A stretch of 64,000 nt of DNA from Vigna angularis (GCF_016808095.1 NC_068970.1:45667630-45731629); one strand, 5' to 3'. Shown: positions 23,028 to 34,400, counted from the stretch's first letter. A program made the numbers and translations. The notes: a model not told the origin generated them from the sequence alone.

Positions 23028-23458
23028 TAAATCTCGGTATGAGTACTCGTGCGATCGTACGCATCAGCCTAGTACTTATTGCCCAAATATAAAATAAATA
23101 AAAAGCCGTGTGAGTGCTCGTGCGATCGTACGCATCAGCCTAGTACTCATTACGCAAAACAAAAGAAATAAAAAGCCGTGTGAGTGCTCGTGCGATCGTA
23201 CGCATCAGCCTAGTACTCATTACGCAAAACAATAAAAGGAAAAAAAAAGCCGTGTGAGTGCTCGTGCGATCGTACGCATCAGCCTAGTACTCATTACGCA
23301 AAAAATATGTTTCAAAGGTTTAGGCACATGTGTGATCGCACGCATCGTCCTTGTGCTAAAAACCTTTTCTCTTTTCTAAAATTAAAAATCCAAAAAAATA
23401 TGTTTTAAAGGTTTAGGCACATGTGTGATCGCACGCATCGTCCTTGTGCTAAAAACCT
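23028..23458 (+). repeat. Hairpin-forming tandem repeats in the 5' LTR
   Basis: Four units share GAGTRCTCGTGCGATCGTAC followed by GCATCAGCCTAGTACT; two further units share GGCACATGTGTGATCGCACG followed by CATCGTCCTTGTGCTAA. In each unit the ends can pair (GAGTACT with AGTACTC; GCACA with TGTGC). The same six units recur in the 3' LTR at about 39783-40213. Confidence 0.85.
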
Positions 23459-24086
23459 CTTCATTCTCCTAAATAAAAAATACCAAAAAATATAAAAATC
23501 TTCAAAACCTAAAAACATCTACTTTTCAAACAACAAACAATATCGCCTAGCAGAACTACGTGATCCTTGATTCTCCATCAAAAGTGGAGATACGTAGGAG
23601 CAAGGCCAGTCCTTGTCAAGCTCACTCTCCCAAAAATCCAAATCATTTTCCAAACAATTTTCCAAACAAATTTTCGAACAAGTTTCTCAAACAGTTTTCA
23701 AAAGAACTACGTAACCCTGATTTCTCACATGAGAATACGTAGGAGCAAGGTCAATCCTTGTCGGGCCCAAAAAAAACTAAAAAATATTGTTTGTTTCTTT
23801 AGAGTTTTATTTTAAGGGGAAGTTAAATACTTTGAAAACCACATCCACATTCGCACATTTAGTTAAAGGTACTGCCTTAGGGCAGGCGTTGTAGGGTGCT
23901 AATACCTTCCCTACACGTAACCGACTCCCGAACCAAGAATCTGGTTTAATTTGACCATGCCTTATCATTTTATGGTTTTTCCGTAGTTTTCCAGAATAAA
24001 CTATGGTGGCGACTCCAAAATCTCTTTTTCAATATTTTATTCTTTTATTTGGATCGTCGTCCCGTCGCGATTCCGGTTGCGACAGA

Positions 24087-24104
24087 TGGCGACTCCACTG
24101 GGGA
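24087..24104 (+). promoter_or_regulatory. Primer binding site for tRNA-Arg
   Basis: TGGCGACTCCACTGGGGA starts two bases after the LTR end. It is complementary to a plant tRNA-Arg 3' end of the type ...CCAGCGGAGTCGCCA with one mismatch. Ogre elements are known to use tRNA-Arg as reverse-transcription primer. Confidence 0.75.
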
Positions 24105-25280
24105 AGCCAGAGAGTCAGGCCATTTAATTAGATGTGCGAATTCAATGTGGTTTTTCTTTGTGTTTTTCTTCCCTTTCTTTTTCTTTATCTTTGTTGGATA
24201 TTTGTCATAATTGTATGTGTGTTTGTTTTGATTATATTGAACCCTAGGGTAGAAAACATGTTATATCTGCCTGGGAATTTTCTGGTTGTTTTGCAGGTGA
24301 GGGTTTGGGGTGTATAATTGCATTCTCCCTTCACACACACACATCATATGCATATCATGAGTGAGGCCCTATACCCGGGTCTGAGCGCAACTTAGAAATA
24401 GAGGGGTTGTGTAGCGGTGTCACTCTGGGATGTACTTCCTGTTTGGCTATCGTGAGAACCCCAGCCAGAGTCTGTTCTTTTCATTTGTGTCTCCACATCT
24501 AGTTGATTACTCTGACTGTTGTGGAGAAACAGTGAAAAGAGCCATAGCTCTGGTGGCCTGACTTAAGCATTAGGAAGCTATCCTTGTGAGTGCATATATT
24601 TGGCCTTAGAACTTCAGTCATCCAACCTTTGATAAGGCACAAAAGGGAGAAATGTGTTTTCCTATAACCCTCATGTTCGCTTAATAAAAATCACGCACCT
24701 TGTACATATCATCATATCTTTTTATCTTTTTTTCTTTCTTTCTTTTGCTTTTTCCTTTTTCTTCGCTCATTGTTTTTCTTCATAGTCTTGTCACATTTTG
24801 TGGATTCTAGTCAAAAATTATAAAGTTGTGATTAAGGCCCTTAAGCTAAAAAATGGAAATTAACATGGAATTTGAGTCAAGGGGTATAAGAATTTGGTGA
24901 GTTTGTCAGAGGGGAAGAATTTGGGAAAATATTAAATGCAAGTCTTGAGGCCAAAGCTCTATACAACTAAATCAGGCAATATACCCATGTCCCGTCCTGG
25001 CTGAAGTTTTATGGGACCCTTAATCGTTGTTACGAACTTAAAGAGGGAAAGATGTTATGTTGTCTACCAGTGGGTTATTTGTGGTTCATTTCCCGTGAGA
25101 CTGGAGACGCCTTAAATTCCCTGTACCCCATGGACGAATTATTGTAGTATGTAATCGATTACAAGGACATTGTAAACGATTACCCGAGAGAAAATTGGAT
25201 TTTGTACAAAAAGTCCATCACAGGTACTCAGTCAGGTGAACATGGGTCACCATTGGAAAAAGAAGTGACTTTTAGGCACT
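24105..25280 (+). other. Untranslated leader of the Ogre-like element
   Basis: No coding frame is credible. At 25147-25185 a pair of GTAATCGATTACA-like palindromes followed by a TTGTACAAAAA segment occurs; the same arrangement is found twice at 42.9-43.35 kb. Confidence 0.5.
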
Positions 25281-25317
25281 TTTGCGCTTGTCTTAGGTTG
25301 TTCCTTGTGAACCACAT

Positions 25318-26090
25318 GTGAAAAGAGTAAATGAATGGGCGCAACTTTGTGCAAGTTTAAATGAAGAGCAAGTTAAATGGTGTGTCCCTTGGGAGTATAG
25401 ATCGCAGATCACATATCATTGCGGGAGGTATCCTAATGTACCCCTAATGGGTATTAGGTGTTGTATTAATTGCAATCCTGTGTTAGCGCAAAAAATAATT
25501 TGAGTATCCTGAGAGGATCGCTAACACCTGCGTCTCTCGCCACATTGCAGATCATATGAGGAATGAATCTTCGCTGAAATGTTCCATCAAGTTAAAGACA
25601 ATTGGGGGCAATGTTGTTCGCTTCAATGAAAGGCCCAAGATCATGAACTATTAATGAAAGTTTCCCTTAGCCAATGAATCACAGAAAGGGTTAAGACAAT
25701 CAAGTTGTAATTAATTTCCCTTACCCAAATTGCGAAAAGAAATTTCAAAATGATGAGCAGTGGATAGAAGCAGCAATGACAAAACTAGAGAAGGAATGTT
25801 TCCATTTAGCTAAGAGGGAACATAAAAGATTGATTAGTCAGATGAAGAAAGAATATGTCATTGAACAAGGACAAGTTAAAGGAATTGGAAGAGAAGTCTC
25901 TCACAGCTGGCTTCCCTTGCCAATGGAGCCATTGAAAACGTCCTTAAGTTCTTAGTTGATGCTGAGTCTGTAATATCAATCATCAACCCGCCTAAGGGGA
26001 TTGAAACATTCCTCAATTACTGCAAGAAGCTGATCAGACAAATGAAGAATGTGATGACTAAAGCCTGCGATGGTTGACCAAGAATTCCTA
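25318..26090 (+). pseudogene. Relic of Ogre/Tat ORF1 (protein of unknown function upstream of gag)
   Basis: The frame at 25318-25503 contains VKWCVPWEYR, then YHCGRYPNVPLMGIRCCINC and NPVLA. I associate the combination of a Trp-rich PW segment, CG-x-x-PNVPLMG and INYNP with the extra protein (DUF7745-like) encoded before gag in many legume Ogre/Tat elements and in domesticated copies. Downstream to about 26090, Glu/Lys-rich pieces in shifting frames (for example LIRQMKNVM) look like its coiled-coil tail. Stops and frameshifts break it throughout. Intact ORF1 proteins are several hundred residues long; their role is unknown. The call is from memory of the family pattern and not from an alignment. 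Confidence 0.55.
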
Positions 26091-26237
26091 TGTCTCGCAT
26101 TTTGGGAACTTCTGAATGATGAATCACCTTATTGACTCAGTTTCGTGTTAATTTCCAAATTATACCGGGGCAATTATTTTCACAGCTTTATAATTTTTGA
26201 CTAAAGATTTTAAACTGCGTTGTGTGTTCTTTTCATT

Positions 26238-26238
<1 letters not shown>

Positions 26239-26272
<34 letters not shown>
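26239..26272 (+). repeat. Internal poly(A) tract of 34 A
   Basis: It lies between the ORF1 relic and gag. It may be replication slippage or a relic of a transcript end. Confidence 0.9.
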
Positions 26273-26274
<2 letters not shown>

Positions 26275-26329
26275 AAAATACAGCTAAACATCTAAGATAC
26301 CCTAAAGGACACGAACCAGTGGCAAAATC

Positions 26330-28266
26330 ATGGAGAACCAAGTAGAAGTTCAAGAAGGAATAGAAGCCGATATCCAACAGCTGAAGGAACAAATGAGACA
26401 AGTCTTAAGGACCCTGGATGCCTTACAAAGTCCTGGATGTTTATGCACACAACGATCACAACAAGGAGTTCCAGAAGCACGAACTTTCCCTTCCTATGGT
26501 CTTCCCCCCGAATTATACTCCACCCTCGGGAGTGGACTCGAGACATCTTGACACTCAAAAGGCCGAAGGTAATGCACGAGCCTGGGGCGTGATGATGAAA
26601 AAACAACCTGAGACGAAGTCTCCATCTTGTGTCATTACACCAGTAAATTTTAAGGATGATAAGAGCAGATTAGAAGTCCTTGAGAAGAGGTTGAGAGCCA
26701 TAGAGGGTGAAGGAAGTTTTGAATTTGGAGACGCTAAAAAACTACGTTTAGTTCCTGATGTGGTGATACCTCCAAAGTTCAGGCTGCCAGAGTTCGAGAA
26801 GTATCGGGGAAATACTTGCCCGAGGGGCCCTATAAGCATGTACTGCATGAAAATGGCAGCTTATGCCCGCAATGAAAAAACTTTTGATTCACTTCTTCCA
26901 AGAAAGTTTAACTGACGAGGCTCTAACTTGGCACATGCGCTTAGATACTACTCACATCTACTCATGGAAACATCTGGTTGAGACATTCCTAAGGCAGTAT
27001 GGATATGATAAAGATTTGACACCTGACAGAGCACAATTGCAGAACATGGTGAAGAAAGAATCTGAATCATTCAGAGAATATGCCCAAAGATGGAGAGAAA
27101 TTTCTGCTCAAGTAAAACCGCTTCTGAGCAACAAAAAGGTCACTACTGTATTTTTAAGTACTTTACAACCACCATGAACAATTAATAAGCAATGAGAGAT
27201 TGAAGGTGGAAGAGTCTCTGACAAGGTGTGGAGCCGAACCAAAGTGCAGAAACGCTCGACGCAAGCACACGGACAATCACCCTATGGACGACAGAGAGTA
27301 CCTCACTAAGAGCAGCGTGGGACGCTCGTCAAAACAACAACATGGGATGTTCGTCCAACGAGAGAGTTCAACGCTCGTCCAAGAGAAGTGGACGCTCGTC
27401 CACCAGAAGAGTTGGACGTTCGTTCGTGAAGTAGACGCTCGTGGATGCTTGCAGATGAGGACGTTCGCCCACCAAATTGAGTTGAACGCTCGTCCAGGTT
27501 GACACTCTTGACGCTCGTCCAAGAGAATCGGCCGCTCGACCTACATTATCAGGAGGACGCTCGTCCAGCACCAAGAGTTGGACGCTCGTCCGGCAACATA
27601 AGTTGACGCTCGTCTAAGTGGACGCTCGTCCTGAAAAACGCTCGACATAAGTGGACGCTCGTCAAGATATCGGTTCGTCAAGATTTCAGTGAACGCTCGG
27701 GCGCGATTTTTTCCAGAGAGCTTCATGCCCAGGCGCGAATGAGAGGGTGCCAGGCGCGACTTTTACCGATATGTCTATTTAACCTTAAGAGGCGGAGGGA
27801 AAAAACGTCTTTGGTTCGTTGGAGGCGAAATTTCACTGAAAGGAGAGCTTGGAGGACTGCTTGGGTCCTTCATCTTCTTGCATGGCCATGTTGCGTCCCT
27901 ACGGGTCCAATTGGGCATTGACCGAAGAAATTGCAAATCATGATGAGAAGGTCGACAACTTCACTCCGCTCCCCATGACCCATACCGAGCTATTGTTATA
28001 TCTTCTCCGCAGTAACCTCATCGAGGATTTGTCTAAATAGGCCTACACGACCCCCATACCCAAAGAACTAGGTCATAAATGCAAGGTGCGATTATCATGG
28101 AGGAGTGCGTGGACACTCAACAGAGGCACTCAAGGCTGTAAAACATAAAGTGCAATCTTTGATCGATTCAGTGGTCTTACATTTAGGATTTTTAAAGTTT
28201 GAAGAAAGTCAATTGAGCGTCGTGGCAAGGCTTGAGAATACCTCTACAAATGCCACAGACAAATGA
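26330..28266 (+). pseudogene. Broken gag of the Ogre-like element
   Basis: The start MENQVEVQEGIEADIQQLKE matches the usual coiled-coil N-terminus of plant Ty3/gypsy Gag. After a frameshift near 26430, a KFRLPEFEKYRG block (near 26775) marks the start of the capsid. A second frameshift near 26880 leads to a long capsid match with ESLTDEALTWH, WKHLVETFLRQYGYDKDLTP and ESFREYAQRWREISAQVKPL (to 27174). A repeat array (27245-27680) then intervenes. The C-terminal part resumes near 27930 with FTPLPMTHTELLLYL and, in another frame from 28078, ARCDYHGGVRGHSTEALKAV, the zinc-knuckle-like C-x-x-H-...-GH region, stopping at 28266. Gag normally forms the particle that packages the RNA. At least three frame changes, stops and the insertion make this copy unable to encode it. 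Confidence 0.85.
27245..27680 (+). repeat. Degenerate CGCTCGTCC array inside gag
   Basis: More than a dozen spaced copies of GACGCTCGTCC (variants GTTCGTCC, CGCTCGACC) lie between the capsid and C-terminal parts of gag. The core resembles the CGTTCGTCC array of the LTR, but spacers differ (AAGAGAA, AAGTGGA). Confidence 0.8.
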
Positions 28267-29119
28267 AGAGGTTTTGTTCGTGCTTTAAATCGTTTTGCTA
28301 TGAGGTTTATGCTCATTGATATCACACTTTCATCCATGACTGTTAATGTGAACTTTCATTACTTGGTATCCCCAAGGTTTACTGGGAATCATGTCCTAAT
28401 AGGGTGTCGTGAAAAAAAAAAACAAAAATAAAAAAAAAAACAAAAAAAATAAGGAAACAGATGAAAATCATGAGTCGCTTGTCTTTATTGCAAATTGCCA
28501 AACTCCTGTTTTTCAAAAATAGCAAATTTGAAAATAAAAAACAAGGTTAGAGTGACAGATTTTCCCGAATTTGTTGCGAGGCATGTTTTCCATCTTTACA
28601 GTGGTGTCAGCGTGTATTTCATCATGTTTTCCATCAAAGGCTTATCTTGAGCCCATTTCTTCGTTGTTTCATGCAAATAATTTTGAGTTTTACTCTCGTT
28701 CTCATTTTTTCGAAGTTAATTTTCCTTACTTTCCTTCATTGTAATTTTTTTTCAAAAGTCCTCTTCTTCTTTGTTTATTCGATTAGAATTTTTTTTCTTT
28801 GGACCAAATAAGAAGAAAAAGCACAAAAATCTAATTTCATTTCATCATCGGAGCAGGAAATTACAGTAAAGGTCGGATACACTTATACGATCTTGGCATC
28901 ATGATACATAAAATAAAAATGCATAAAAAAGAGAAAAAAGCAGATATAACAGAAAAGGTGCAAAGTCACAATTAAAAAAAAAGCAGCAAAAAAAAAAAAA
29001 GAAAAGCAAAAAAAAGCAAAGAAAATAAACAAAGGCAAATAAACAATGTTCGGGGTTCGATCACTGGTGATCGTTAAGTTACAGACCATGAAAATATCAA
29101 AATAATATAAAAGGGAAAT
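28267..29119 (+). other. Non-coding 3' region after gag
   Basis: A/T-rich with poly(A)-like runs at 28410-28450 and 28975-29035. In an autonomous relative, pol would start here; no pol motif is visible. Confidence 0.6.
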
Positions 29120-30655
29120 TCAGCGAAAAAATTCCCGAGCTGGTTGCGGTGGTCTGAGGGAGAGCTCCGTCGAGGGAGCTCTGGTCCGGAAGGTGAGAAG
29201 CATGGGTGGAGCGATTTGTCGTCCGTCCCTGTCGTCGTCAATGATGATCGGAACGGGGAACAAGTTCAGCAGCCTCGGCGCCCGCATGATCACCCAGTCG
29301 TATTCTTTCCAAAAAAAAAAAAAAAAAAAAAAACAAAGTAAAAAAATTTGTCAATAATAAGATGAGGAGAAATTTTCAAAAAAAAAAAGAAAGAAAGGAG
29401 ATGGAAGTGATCAGGGTGCTTACCATACATGTATAGCGGCAGTTGTGAAAACTGAGTGCCAGTAGGGTCTATCTCCGCTTGCAGCGCCTGACCCGATTGC
29501 CGTGGTTGTTAAACCAGCAGTGCACATTGTATTCGGTGACATCTGCGAAAACCCTTAGTCGAGACGCAATCTCGACGACTTGCGCTCTGCTGGGATGGGT
29601 GACCCCGTAATTGTAAATATTGGTCATCATTCTGACCTGATCGTCAGTAGGTCTCCACCGCTGACCGGTGTACCTATCCATCTCCATCTCGCTCATCTTT
29701 CTTCTCTAAGTTTTCTGAAACAAAAAAAATATATAAAAATAAAAAGAACAAAAACAAAACAAAAGCAAAAAAAAAAAAGTTTTTTCAGTGTTTTCTTTAC
29801 TCGTTTTTGTTTCCTTTTATGTTTATTTTGTTTGGTCGGTCTTTGTTATTTCAGTGTCCGGTCTCGGATATGTTTCACGGTCCTTGCAAGAGGGTCCTAA
29901 ACGGATCTATGTCCTTTTTGTCCTTGTCCTTTTGTCCTTGTCCATTTGTCCATGTTCGATTCATACTATTAAAATTATCTTTTTAAGTTTTCTGATTTTA
30001 TGGGGTACGTGGCGTTGTTCTACCCGATTGTCTCTGCCATACCTTCAATCGAAGGGAGATTAACGTCTGGTTTCCAGCCTATATACCCCTTAAGTTTAAG
30101 ACAGTTGTGTTTTTAAGTGTTTTGAGTTTTGTTTTTTAAATTAAAAAAAAAAGAGAAAAGAGAAAGAAGACTCAGAAAGAAAGGCAGAGAAAGGCGAGAA
30201 AGAAATAAAAGCAGACAAAGCAAAAAGCAGAAAAATAAATAAATAAATAAATGTGCAAGCATGAAAGAAAAGCGAAAAGGAAAGCATAAAAGAAAACAAA
30301 GAAAAGAAGAGCAGAAAGGAAATAAAAGGAAAACAGAAAGGGAAGAGGGGAAGGAAAGCAGGAAATAAAAAAGGGCAGAACGAAAAGAAGGACGGGAAAA
30401 CCGAATAACATAATGGAAAGAGAAAGCAGAAAAGAAAAACTGAAAGAGGAAAGGAAGAGCAAGAAAAGGAAAAACTTAAAGGAAAGAAAGAGGATTAAGA
30501 GCTTAGAGGACTTACCTGGAAGTGCAAGGCACACGGAAGCTCCTTGGAAGATACGGACGCCGTGGAAGGCGGGGACGGAGGAGCCTCGCAGAACTCAGAC
30601 GCTCAGAGAAAGAAGAGAGAAGGATAGAGAGAGAGCGAGATCGGGAAAATGTCGC
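29120..30655 (-). CDS. Antisense WOX-like homeobox gene carried by the retrotransposon (probably frameshifted)
   Basis: Proposed minus-strand structure: a leader exon (about 30650-30516, ending TTCCAG|GTAAGT), an intron, exon 2 (29714-29424; acceptor TTTGTTTCAG, donor TATG|GTAAGC) and exon 3 (29304-29120; acceptor after a T-rich tract). Exon 2 starts with ATG at 29696 and encodes a WUSCHEL-type homeodomain: QRWRPTDDQV, then IASRLRVF, NVHCWFNNHGNRVRR. W61, F62, N64 and R68 correspond to the WFQNHKAR recognition helix of WOX proteins, with changes at three variable or contact positions. In this frame a TAG (29469-29471) ends the protein at 75 residues. One frame over, the reading is open from near 29480 (QAEIDPTGTQFSQL) to the donor and joins exon 3 in phase. 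Exon 3 contains RLLNLFPVP, like the WUS box (TLxLFP), an acidic IIIDDDRDG and a partial EAR-like ELSL before TGA. WOX proteins are nuclear transcription factors in stem-cell control. I infer capture of a host WOX gene, with a small indel now splitting the frame. Confidence 0.6.
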
Positions 30656-30675
30656 TCGACCCCGAAGGGATAATC

Positions 30676-30682
30676 ATTTATA
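30676..30682 (-). promoter_or_regulatory. TATA box of the antisense WOX-like gene
   Basis: On the minus strand GGCTATAAATGATTATCC is followed after about 25-30 bases by a CT-rich leader (CTCGCTCTCTCTCTATCC) that runs into the proposed first exon. This is the classic plant TATA-plus-pyrimidine-patch arrangement. It is a sequence-based prediction only. Confidence 0.5.
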
Positions 30683-30689
30683 GCCTGAA

Positions 30690-31904
30690 ATTTCCCCCTG
30701 TTGCTACAGTTCCGGTCACTGCAACCGTTTGGTGTCGGTCTGATTTCTTTCTGAGTTTTTTTTTATAAAAAAAAAAAAAATTTGAAAATCTGAAAACGGG
30801 TAGGGTTTTGTTGGGTCGATCCGGCCCAATACCAGACTTCTTGGATGATCCGATTTCACCAAAAAAATAATAAAACAAAAAATCAAAAATGATAAATAGA
30901 AATTTTTCAAGAAAAAAATAATAAATGGAGTGATGTAAAATTTGAAGTGTTCAAAATTGTTTTCATTTGCATGATAAAGGACATTTTTCAGGTTCATTGG
31001 GCCTCATTGCCATGTAAGCCTTCTTTGAACCCAATTCTTTCTGAAATATAAATTTGAGTGAAGAATTATTTTGGCATGTTTGTAATTTCACATCACACCA
31101 TTTTGTTTGATTTTATTCCTTCTTCTTCTGCATTTTTGAATAAATCAAAAATATTGAGAAGGGAATAGTGCTCGAGCCCATTAAGCCCAATGGCCTTCGT
31201 GGTTTTCTCTCGAGCCTACTTCTTTTGAAAATATGTCAAAAATATTTTGTTTTCACATTTTTGATTTTGAATGATGTTTTGTACTTTTTTTCAAATTAGC
31301 TTGTGTAATTTTCTTTGCATTTGTAACAAAAAATTTGAGAATGAAAGATGAACAGTTTTTGAGCCCATTAGGCCCTTTGTCATATGTGGTTTCTCTTGAA
31401 CTGATGCATCTGAATTTTTGAAAAAAATACATGTTTGTGTGGATTTTGTGTTTTCGATTCATAATTTCCCTTTTTATTTGTATGAACAAGTATTTGTGCA
31501 AAAAAATAAAAATAAAGGAATTCAGACCCTTGTCTGAAGATTTTTGTCACGATTGCAAGAAGAACAGTGTTGGGCCCGTTGAGTCTAGTTGTGTTGCAAA
31601 ATTTTCTTTAGTTCAATCTTGTGATTTCCTCTCATAACAAAAAATGATGAATTTCTTTTAGCTTGTTCCGTAAACTATGAAAAATGAAAAATGTTTTCTT
31701 TGTCATCTTCTGGTGTTAAGTTCACACGGCTCAGGTCATCTGATCCATTGGGTCAATGTGCCTGGTAAGTCCAACCTCCTTCTATGTTACTTCTCCTCGG
31801 GGCCGATCCGATCTGGATTTTCCCATGTCATAAAGTAACCAAAAAAAAAACTTTTTTATTTTTCAAACGTTTTTTTCTCTAAATCAAAATTTTCTCATAT
31901 CATT
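30690..31904 (+). other. Non-coding 3' region of the element
   Basis: Loose repeats of a GAGCCCATTRRGCCC-type phrase occur near 31172 and 31360, with variants near 30995 and 31575, separated by AT-rich spacers. No credible frame is present. Confidence 0.4.
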
Positions 31905-32515
31905 TCCTGCATTGCTCACCAAGCCTAGTTTCTGCACTGGTTCCCAAGCCTTTGTTTCCATTTTAGCTCTCAAATCTTATTTCCCATACTGGTCTGCAAA
32001 GCTCAGTTTCCATACTGACCCGCAAGGCCCAGTTTCCACATTGGCCGAAAAAAAATCTCAGATGCCACAAAAAAAAAATCTCTCAATGTCCACATTAGCC
32101 CAGCAAGCCCGTTTCCTATACTGGTCTGCAAAGCTCAGTTCCCATGCTGACCCACAGGATCCAGTTTCCATTGGCCAAAAAAAAAAATCCCATTTTCCAC
32201 TGGCCAAGAAATCCCATTTTCCCCAATAGCTCACAAATCCTATTTCCCATAATGGCCCACCAAGCTCAGTTTCCCTACTGACCCACAAAAGCCCAGTTCC
32301 TACACTGGCCCATAAAAGCCCAGTTCCTACACTGGCCCATAAAAGCCCAGTTCCTACCCTGGCCCCAAAAGCCCAGTTTTCACACTGGCCCCAAAAGCCC
32401 AGTTTTCACACTGGCCCTCTAAGCCCAGCTCACACTAGCCCTCTAAGCCCAGCTCACACTGGCCCGTAAGCCCAGTTCTCACACTGGCCCCCAAGCCCAG
32501 TGTTCATACTGGCCA
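31905..32515 (+). repeat. Tandem repeat with AAGCCCAGTTYC-CACTGGCCC units
   Basis: About 20 units of roughly 24-30 bp share CCCAGTT(T/C)C followed by ACACTGGCCC. The units at 32285-32500 are the most regular, those at 31905-32100 the most diverged. Confidence 0.85.
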
Positions 32516-33756
32516 CCATACGTAATTTTCTCTTAAAAAAAAAAAAAATCTGTTTTTCAACTAGTATCATCATTTTCATTTCATTTTACTTTTCTTCATG
32601 CATAAAATCAAAAAAATACGCAAAAGTTGAGTCATTTGTTTTCGATGCAAATCATCCATTTTATGAGATTTCAAAAAAATATAATGGATGTCATAATCTC
32701 CTGGAGTCAAATGATCAAATCACATATTCTTAAGGGATATTTGTATGTGCATTGCTTGAAAGCATCATCCTTTAGCCTTCGCTATACCAATAGATTGGCC
32801 CAATCATGTTCTTGAGCCCAATTGATAAACACCAAGTTTTACACTGGGGCAGATTTTCCTTTACCTCCACTAGCGTTCATTTGGGAGATTCCTGAATCCG
32901 TTAGGGCAAGAAAAAAATGAAAATGAAAAAATGATGAATGACTCTTGTTGAGATCATTTAATCTTGTCTCCTAACTAATCTTTTGAAAATGAAACAACCA
33001 ATATTTGAAATGACGTGTGGCCATTTTTTTTCTTCATCCAAAAAAAAAAAAAAAACAAAAATATATCCTTAGATACCCAATTTGAGCCAATAGGAAATTT
33101 CTTTTCAGAATTTTACCCAAACAAGGGTTACCATCACGGTAGAAGTCTACTCAAATTGCAAGAGGAACACACTCAGTGATCAAATGAAGAAAATTCCTCA
33201 AAAGTGAAGCAAAAATGCAAAGAATCACAAAGTGATGGCGAGCAAAGAATGAAATTTGAGAAAGGGCAAAATAGTCAAAACAGTTTTGACGAATAATTGA
33301 TACAAAGTATAGATGGTAACTCTTGTTTTTCAAAAAAATACCCACAAAAATTTATTTGAACCTTTATATCTTTTCTTTCAATACCCTTTAGCCCAGGCCA
33401 CATTACAAGCCCAATAAAAGTCCACACAGATTGAATACTGGTTGCTTAAATTTTCATAAAGCTTAATTTTGAGACAAGACAAAAATGACCAACAATGCAA
33501 TCAAAAAAAAAATAAAAAAAATGATGAAAAAAAATGTCCTCGGATGAAGGGAACTCCCTATTGATCAAAATTATACAAAGGAAAATCGAACCATTTGGGG
33601 CAATCTGTTCAAGCCAATCCTTTCCATATCCATCACAAATTCTTGAACACATTCAAATCCCATCCAAACTCTTCCCCCGAGTCCCAAACTTGGGGCAACT
33701 TTGTAAGCTCTTCATAACCTTTTCGCCTGTTCTTCCAAACTGGGGCAACTATGTGA

Positions 33757-34400
33757 GTTTCATATGTTTCGGCCCGGCCCATTCAGAATACTGGTCGACT
33801 TTGTCAATCTCACATTTGTTTCATCTGTATATTCAAAGTTCGTACCAAGACCGGGGCATCCCTTGTTGGGCCTCTCAGATTGGTCCGTACTGAAATTCAT
33901 AAATCCACCCTCAAAACAGGGGCAGACGCTTTGGGGCATCCTTTGTATGATTTTGAGTCCATCTTATCATTCGTAAACCCAAAGTGGGGGGCAACTTCTT
34001 TTGGAACCTCGCTTAATTGACTCATGCCCAAAACCAAGGCGTGACTTTCATATGCTTCAGCCCATTCAGAATATGGTGCAACTTTGTTTGTCTCACATTT
34101 GTTTCATCTGTATACTCAAACTTCGTACCAGGACCGGGGCATCCCTTGTTGGGCCTCTCAGATTTGTCCGTACTGAAATTCATAAATCCACCCTCAAAAC
34201 AGGGGCAGACGCTTTGGGGCATCCTTTGTATGATTTTGAGTCCATCTTATCATTCGTAAACCCAAAGTGGGGGGCAACTTCTTGTGGAACCTCGCTTAAT
34301 TGACTCATACCCAAAACCAAGGCGTGACTTTCATATGCTTCAGCCCATTCAGAATATTGAGCAATTTTGTTAAATCTCAAAATTTTTTTCATCTGAACAT
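33757..34400 (+). repeat. Tandem repeat of about 285-290 bp, 2.3 copies
   Basis: The unit CAGCCCATTCAGAATA...GGGGCATCCCTTGTTGGGCC...CCAAAACCAAGGCGTGAC begins near 33765, 34056 and 34342. The first two copies are highly similar. A related GGGGCAACT motif is scattered upstream from 33690. Confidence 0.85.

Larger units (their letters stand above)
20293..24084 (+). repeat. 5' LTR of the Ogre-like element
   Basis: 3792 bp, starting TGTCAACACTC and ending GTTGCGACA. Internal layout: an A-rich start, a CGTTCGTCC array, a CT/AC-rich section, a GC-rich section (22140-22610), hairpin repeats (23028-23458), paired TACGTAGGAGCAAGG blocks (23592 and 23738) and a conserved end containing GGGTGCTAATACCTTCCCT, a string I associate with Ogre-type LTRs of legumes. 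Outside the array it differs from the 3' LTR by only about half a dozen substitutions by eye. Confidence 0.95.

Noticed and set aside
23028..23458. CRISPR-like regular repeats
   Set aside because: Spacing is short and the 'spacers' are near-identical; this is a eukaryotic LTR, so a CRISPR array is excluded.
27739..27921. Frame between the array and the gag C-terminus as a separate gene
   Set aside because: It lies inside the gag relic, has no domain, and is better read as degraded element sequence.
30172..30534. 120-codon minus-strand Phe/Leu-rich frame
   Set aside because: Lies in an A/G-rich plus-strand tract and overlaps the predicted intron and donor of the antisense gene; low-complexity.
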